From an uncultured Streptococcus sp. (GTDB taxonomy: Bacteria; Bacillota; Bacilli; Lactobacillales; Streptococcaceae): DNA of 16,046 bases. Below the pieces are notes generated by a model, which was given only the letters and a program-made list of their open reading frames with translations, ran no database searches and was not told where the DNA came from. This document shows positions 13,462 to 16,046 of this stretch, piece by piece. The translations under genes and the position numbers were made by a program. Location: the NCBI RefSeq assembly GCF_959025735.1, contig NZ_CAUFJQ010000037.1, positions 1 through 16,046 on the forward strand, read 5' to 3'. The first letter of the stretch is position 1; each line of letters begins with the position of its first letter.

Positions 13462-15216
13462 TTATTTCATCATACCGGCCTGGAGATCATACATTTTCTT
13501 ATACGTTCCTCCTAGAGCAATGAGTTGGTCGTGGTTGCCTGATTCGATGATTTTTCCTTTATCGAGAACATAGATGCAATCGGCATCTTGGATGGTAGAA
13601 AGGCGATGGGCAATGGCAATGGTTGTCCGCCCTTGGCGCATCTTCTTCAGAGAATTTTGGATCATCTCTTCCGTCTCTTGGTCGATATTGGCAGTGGCCT
13701 CATCCAAAATGAGGATCTTAGGCTGAGCAGCAATGGTCCGAGCAAAAGCCAGAAGCTGACGCTGACCAGTCGATAAGGTAGAACCCCGCTCTGTTACCGG
13801 ATGATCATAGCCACCAGGTAGACTCTCAATAAAGTCTGCTACATCCACAAATGCAGCTGCTTGTCGGATTTCCTCATCTGTCAGTTCTTCGTGGTACATC
13901 CGGATATTAGAAGAAATGGTTCCATGATAGAGGAAGGGTTCCTGCAACACTAGACCAATGGACTTGCGCAAGGCTTCCTGGCTGTAGTCCTTGATATCCT
14001 GTCCATCAATCAAGATCTGGCCACGATCAAATTCATAAAAGCGCATGAAGAGATTGATAATAGAGGATTTACCAGAACCAGTATGGCCAACAAAAGCGAT
14101 GGTTTGTCCGTTTTTGACCTCAAAGGAGATCTCTTTTAGGACATCCCGTTTGCCATCATAAGAAAAAGATACATGCTCAAAACGAATATCCCCCCGCTCA
14201 ATTTCTTTCAGGCTACTAGCTTGCTTGGGCTCATAGTCGTCTCGATCCATCATCTCAAAGACACGACCTGCAGAAATGGTTGAGGTCTGCAAGGTTGCAA
14301 AGTTCTGCGTAACATCAATCAAGGGTTGGAAAAGCTGGCTAACATACTGGATAAAAGCATAGATAAGACCTGCCGTAAAGCCAGAGGACTGCCAATTTAG
14401 GCCGAAAAAGGTTAGAATGACCGCATAAGCCAGGACCTGTAACAGGGTCATAGCTGGCCTCAAAAAGAGGGAATTGACATCCACAGATCGGTTGGCATAG
14501 TCCAAATGTTCCCCATTAATCTGTTCGAATTCATCCGTCAAACGCTTTTCTTGACGAAAGGCCTGCACGATCCGCATTCCTTCGATAGATTCCGATAATT
14601 TCACATTGATATCTGATAATTTTTGTCGGGTCATCTTGACCAAGCGATTGGATAACTTGCGATAGAGACGGATGGAAAACCAAATGATGGGAAGAAAAGG
14701 CAGGATCCAAATGGTCAAATGCCAGTCCAAGCTAAACATGGTTACTAGAGTGACTAGAAAGAGTAAAAAGGATGAAACCAGGCTTGAAAAGACCGTAGAA
14801 AACATATCTGCGACTGCCTGTGTATCATTGGTCACACGCGAAACAATCGAACCTGCTGCTGTCTGGTCATAAAAGGACATGCCCAGCCTTTGAAGATTTT
14901 GGAAAATATCTAGACGAATGTCTCTTACGATAGAATTGGATACGCGCGCAAAGGTTAACTGGCTCAGGTAAGTCGCCAGCACACGCCCAATGAATAACCC
15001 ATAGTAGAGAATCAAAAACTGAAAAGCTGTCAGAACTGGTGAGTCTGTTTCTGTTGGATCCACTAGGTGGTCAATATACCAGCGGGCTGCAAGAGGGATC
15101 GCCGTCAATAACAGACTAGTCAGGAAGGTAAAGGCTAAGGCTAGGGCCGTTAACCATTTATAACGCCACATGTAAGTCAAGAGCCGCTTCATCACATGAG
15201 CTTCAGATGTTTTCAT
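13462..15216 (-). CDS. Second heterodimeric ABC exporter, catalytic subunit
   Basis: A 584-residue half-transporter: six-helix exporter domain (about 20-310), then an ATPase domain (about 340-580). Motifs are Walker A GHTGSGKSS (377-385), signature LSTGQ (481-485, Thr in place of Gly), Walker B LDEA with catalytic E506, and switch H537. The working ATP site would use its Walker motifs with the LSGGQ of the upstream partner. Its start overlaps the partner's end by 14 bases, with GGAGGG nine bases before the ATG at 15216. An ATG at 15192 is a weaker alternative. The architecture fits multidrug-type exporters such as LmrCD or BmrCD; the substrate is unknown. The repeat element's hairpin follows the stop codon. 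Confidence 0.93.
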   Translation of the reverse strand: MKTSEAHVMKRLLTYMWRYKWLTALALAFTFLTSLLLTAIPLAARWYIDHLVDPTETDSPVLTAFQFLILYYGLFIGRVLATYLSQLTFARVSNSIVRDIRLDIFQNLQRLGMSFYDQTAAGSIVSRVTNDTQAVADMFSTVFSSLVSSFLLFLVTLVTMFSLDWHLTIWILPFLPIIWFSIRLYRKLSNRLVKMTRQKLSDINVKLSESIEGMRIVQAFRQEKRLTDEFEQINGEHLDYANRSVDVNSLFLRPAMTLLQVLAYAVILTFFGLNWQSSGFTAGLIYAFIQYVSQLFQPLIDVTQNFATLQTSTISAGRVFEMMDRDDYEPKQASSLKEIERGDIRFEHVSFSYDGKRDVLKEISFEVKNGQTIAFVGHTGSGKSSIINLFMRFYEFDRGQILIDGQDIKDYSQEALRKSIGLVLQEPFLYHGTISSNIRMYHEELTDEEIRQAAAFVDVADFIESLPGGYDHPVTERGSTLSTGQRQLLAFARTIAAQPKILILDEATANIDQETEEMIQNSLKKMRQGRTTIAIAHRLSTIQDADCIYVLDKGKIIESGNHDQLIALGGTYKKMYDLQAGMMK

Positions 15217-16046
15217 TCAGCTTTCCCTCCATTTCTTCTGATAATTGTTGGGCTTGGTAGGTTTCATAGTACCAACCTTTTTGAGCCATTAATTCCTCGT
15301 GATTTCCTCGCTCCTTGATTTGTCCATTCTCCATTACCAGAATCAAATCCGCATGAACGATCGCTGATAGGCGGTGGGCTGTTATAATCGTTGTTTTCCC
15401 CTTGCGTTCCTGATTCATATTTTCAATGATTTGGTGCTCCGTTTTAGCATCTACTGCCGACAGGGAATCATCCAGAATCAAGATCTCAGGATTCATGACT
15501 AAAGCACGACTCATGGCAATCCGTTGCTTTTGCCCGCCAGAAAGAGAGACCCCTCGCTCTCCCAGCACTGTCTCCATCTGGTCTGGCATGGCCAGAATAT
15601 CCTCATAGACTCCACAAGTTCTCAGAGCCTTCATCACCTCTTCTTCCTTGATCTGTGGATCTGAAAAAGCGACATTCTCGCGAATGGTCATGGCAAAGAG
15701 AATCTGATCTTGAGGGACGTAGCCGATCAAGCTTCGAAGATCTTCTAAACGATAGTCTTTGATAGAGATTCCATTGAGCAAGATATCTCCCTGCTCCAAG
15801 TCATGCTCTCTAAGCAAGAGACGCAACAAGGTGGTTTTTCCAGATCCAGTTGGTCCTACAATTCCAAGGGTTTGCCCTTTTTCTAAATGAAAGGCAACCT
15901 TTTCAAGGACAGGCTCTTTCTCATAGGCGAATTCTTTAATGTCATATTCCAGATCGCCATTTTGAATGACTGTGACTGGTTGACTCGGATCTTGAATATC
16001 AGGTATTTCTGCTAAAAGTGTCTCAATCCGATCATAGGAGACGCTA
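15203..16046 (-). CDS. Second heterodimeric ABC exporter, degenerate-site subunit (partial, N-terminus outside window)
   Basis: The frame is open to the right edge, so 280 residues of the C-terminal part are seen; the membrane domain lies beyond the window. The visible part starts in the linker (SVSYDRIETLLAE) and contains the ATPase domain: Walker A GPTGSGKTT (64-72 of the visible part), a Q-loop in GYVPQDQ, signature LSGGQ, Walker B LDDS with Asp in place of the catalytic Glu, and a normal switch His in TAHRLSAI. The Asp marks it as the degenerate-site partner of the gene at 13462-15216. Unlike the first exporter's degenerate subunit, it keeps the His. Any apparent start near 15829 is only a TTG inside the Walker A region. 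Confidence 0.92.
   Translation of the reverse strand, partial: SVSYDRIETLLAEIPDIQDPSQPVTVIQNGDLEYDIKEFAYEKEPVLEKVAFHLEKGQTLGIVGPTGSGKTTLLRLLLREHDLEQGDILLNGISIKDYRLEDLRSLIGYVPQDQILFAMTIRENVAFSDPQIKEEEVMKALRTCGVYEDILAMPDQMETVLGERGVSLSGGQKQRIAMSRALVMNPEILILDDSLSAVDAKTEHQIIENMNQERKGKTTIITAHRLSAIVHADLILVMENGQIKERGNHEELMAQKGWYYETYQAQQLSEEMEGKLNENI

Noticed and set aside
1..16046. Defence island, prophage, CRISPR or insertion sequence
   Set aside because: No transposase, integrase, nuclease, toxin-antitoxin pair or regularly spaced direct repeats were seen. The genes are ordinary chromosomal streptococcal types.

Overview
The window looks like a chromosomal segment of an oral Streptococcus of the mitis/sanguinis type. 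The basis is low GC content, AGGAGG-type ribosome sites, extended -10 promoters, an AsnS very close to the streptococcal form as I remember it, and a multi-hairpin intergenic repeat that I recall from this group (naming the group is inference). No rRNA, tRNA, CRISPR array, insertion sequence or phage gene was seen. No gene-free stretch exceeds 300 bases.

Layout, left to right. Positions 1-52 hold the end of a repeat element. On the minus strand follow a two-gene heterodimeric ABC exporter operon (59-3525), an MFS transporter (3642-4841), a DUF1003 membrane protein (4900-5637), asparaginyl-tRNA synthetase (5706-7052), an aspartate-type aminotransferase (7201-8379) and a TseB/YpmB-like membrane protein (8396-8869). 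The last three keep the order tseB-aspB-asnS known from Bacillus. A 230-base AT-rich divergent region leads to a plus-strand MarR regulator (9101-9547). Then come minus-strand yaaA (9666-10391), a plus-strand DUF1836 regulator overlapping a hemolysin III/TrhA gene (10491-11580), and a plus-strand GntR/MocR-like protein (11659-12948). A small minus-strand membrane protein (12967-13215), a complete copy of the repeat (about 13275-13452), and a second heterodimeric ABC exporter pair close the window. The upstream gene of that last pair runs off the right edge.

How the genes fit together. Most transcription units end in recognisable hairpin terminators. Both exporter pairs divide ATPase features as heterodimeric exporters do: the upstream subunit has Asp in place of the catalytic Glu, and the downstream subunit has an altered signature motif (LSQGQ or LSTGQ). 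So each pair should have one degenerate and one working ATP site. Both operons end beside a copy of the same repeat, and the two copies lie in opposite orientation. The aminotransferase and AsnS connect aspartate and asparagine metabolism to translation, next to a putative cell-wall elongation factor.

The less ordinary points are: (1) a MocR-like regulator with Thr where the PLP-binding Lys should be; (2) promoters for yaaA and the MarR gene placed so that transcription would start on the initiation codon; (3) divergent yaaA/DUF1836 promoters whose -35 boxes overlap; (4) a perfect 6-3-6 palindrome between tseB and the MarR gene; and (5) a perfect 25-base palindrome terminator that contains the stop codon of the MocR-like gene. 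No clearly new multi-gene system was found.
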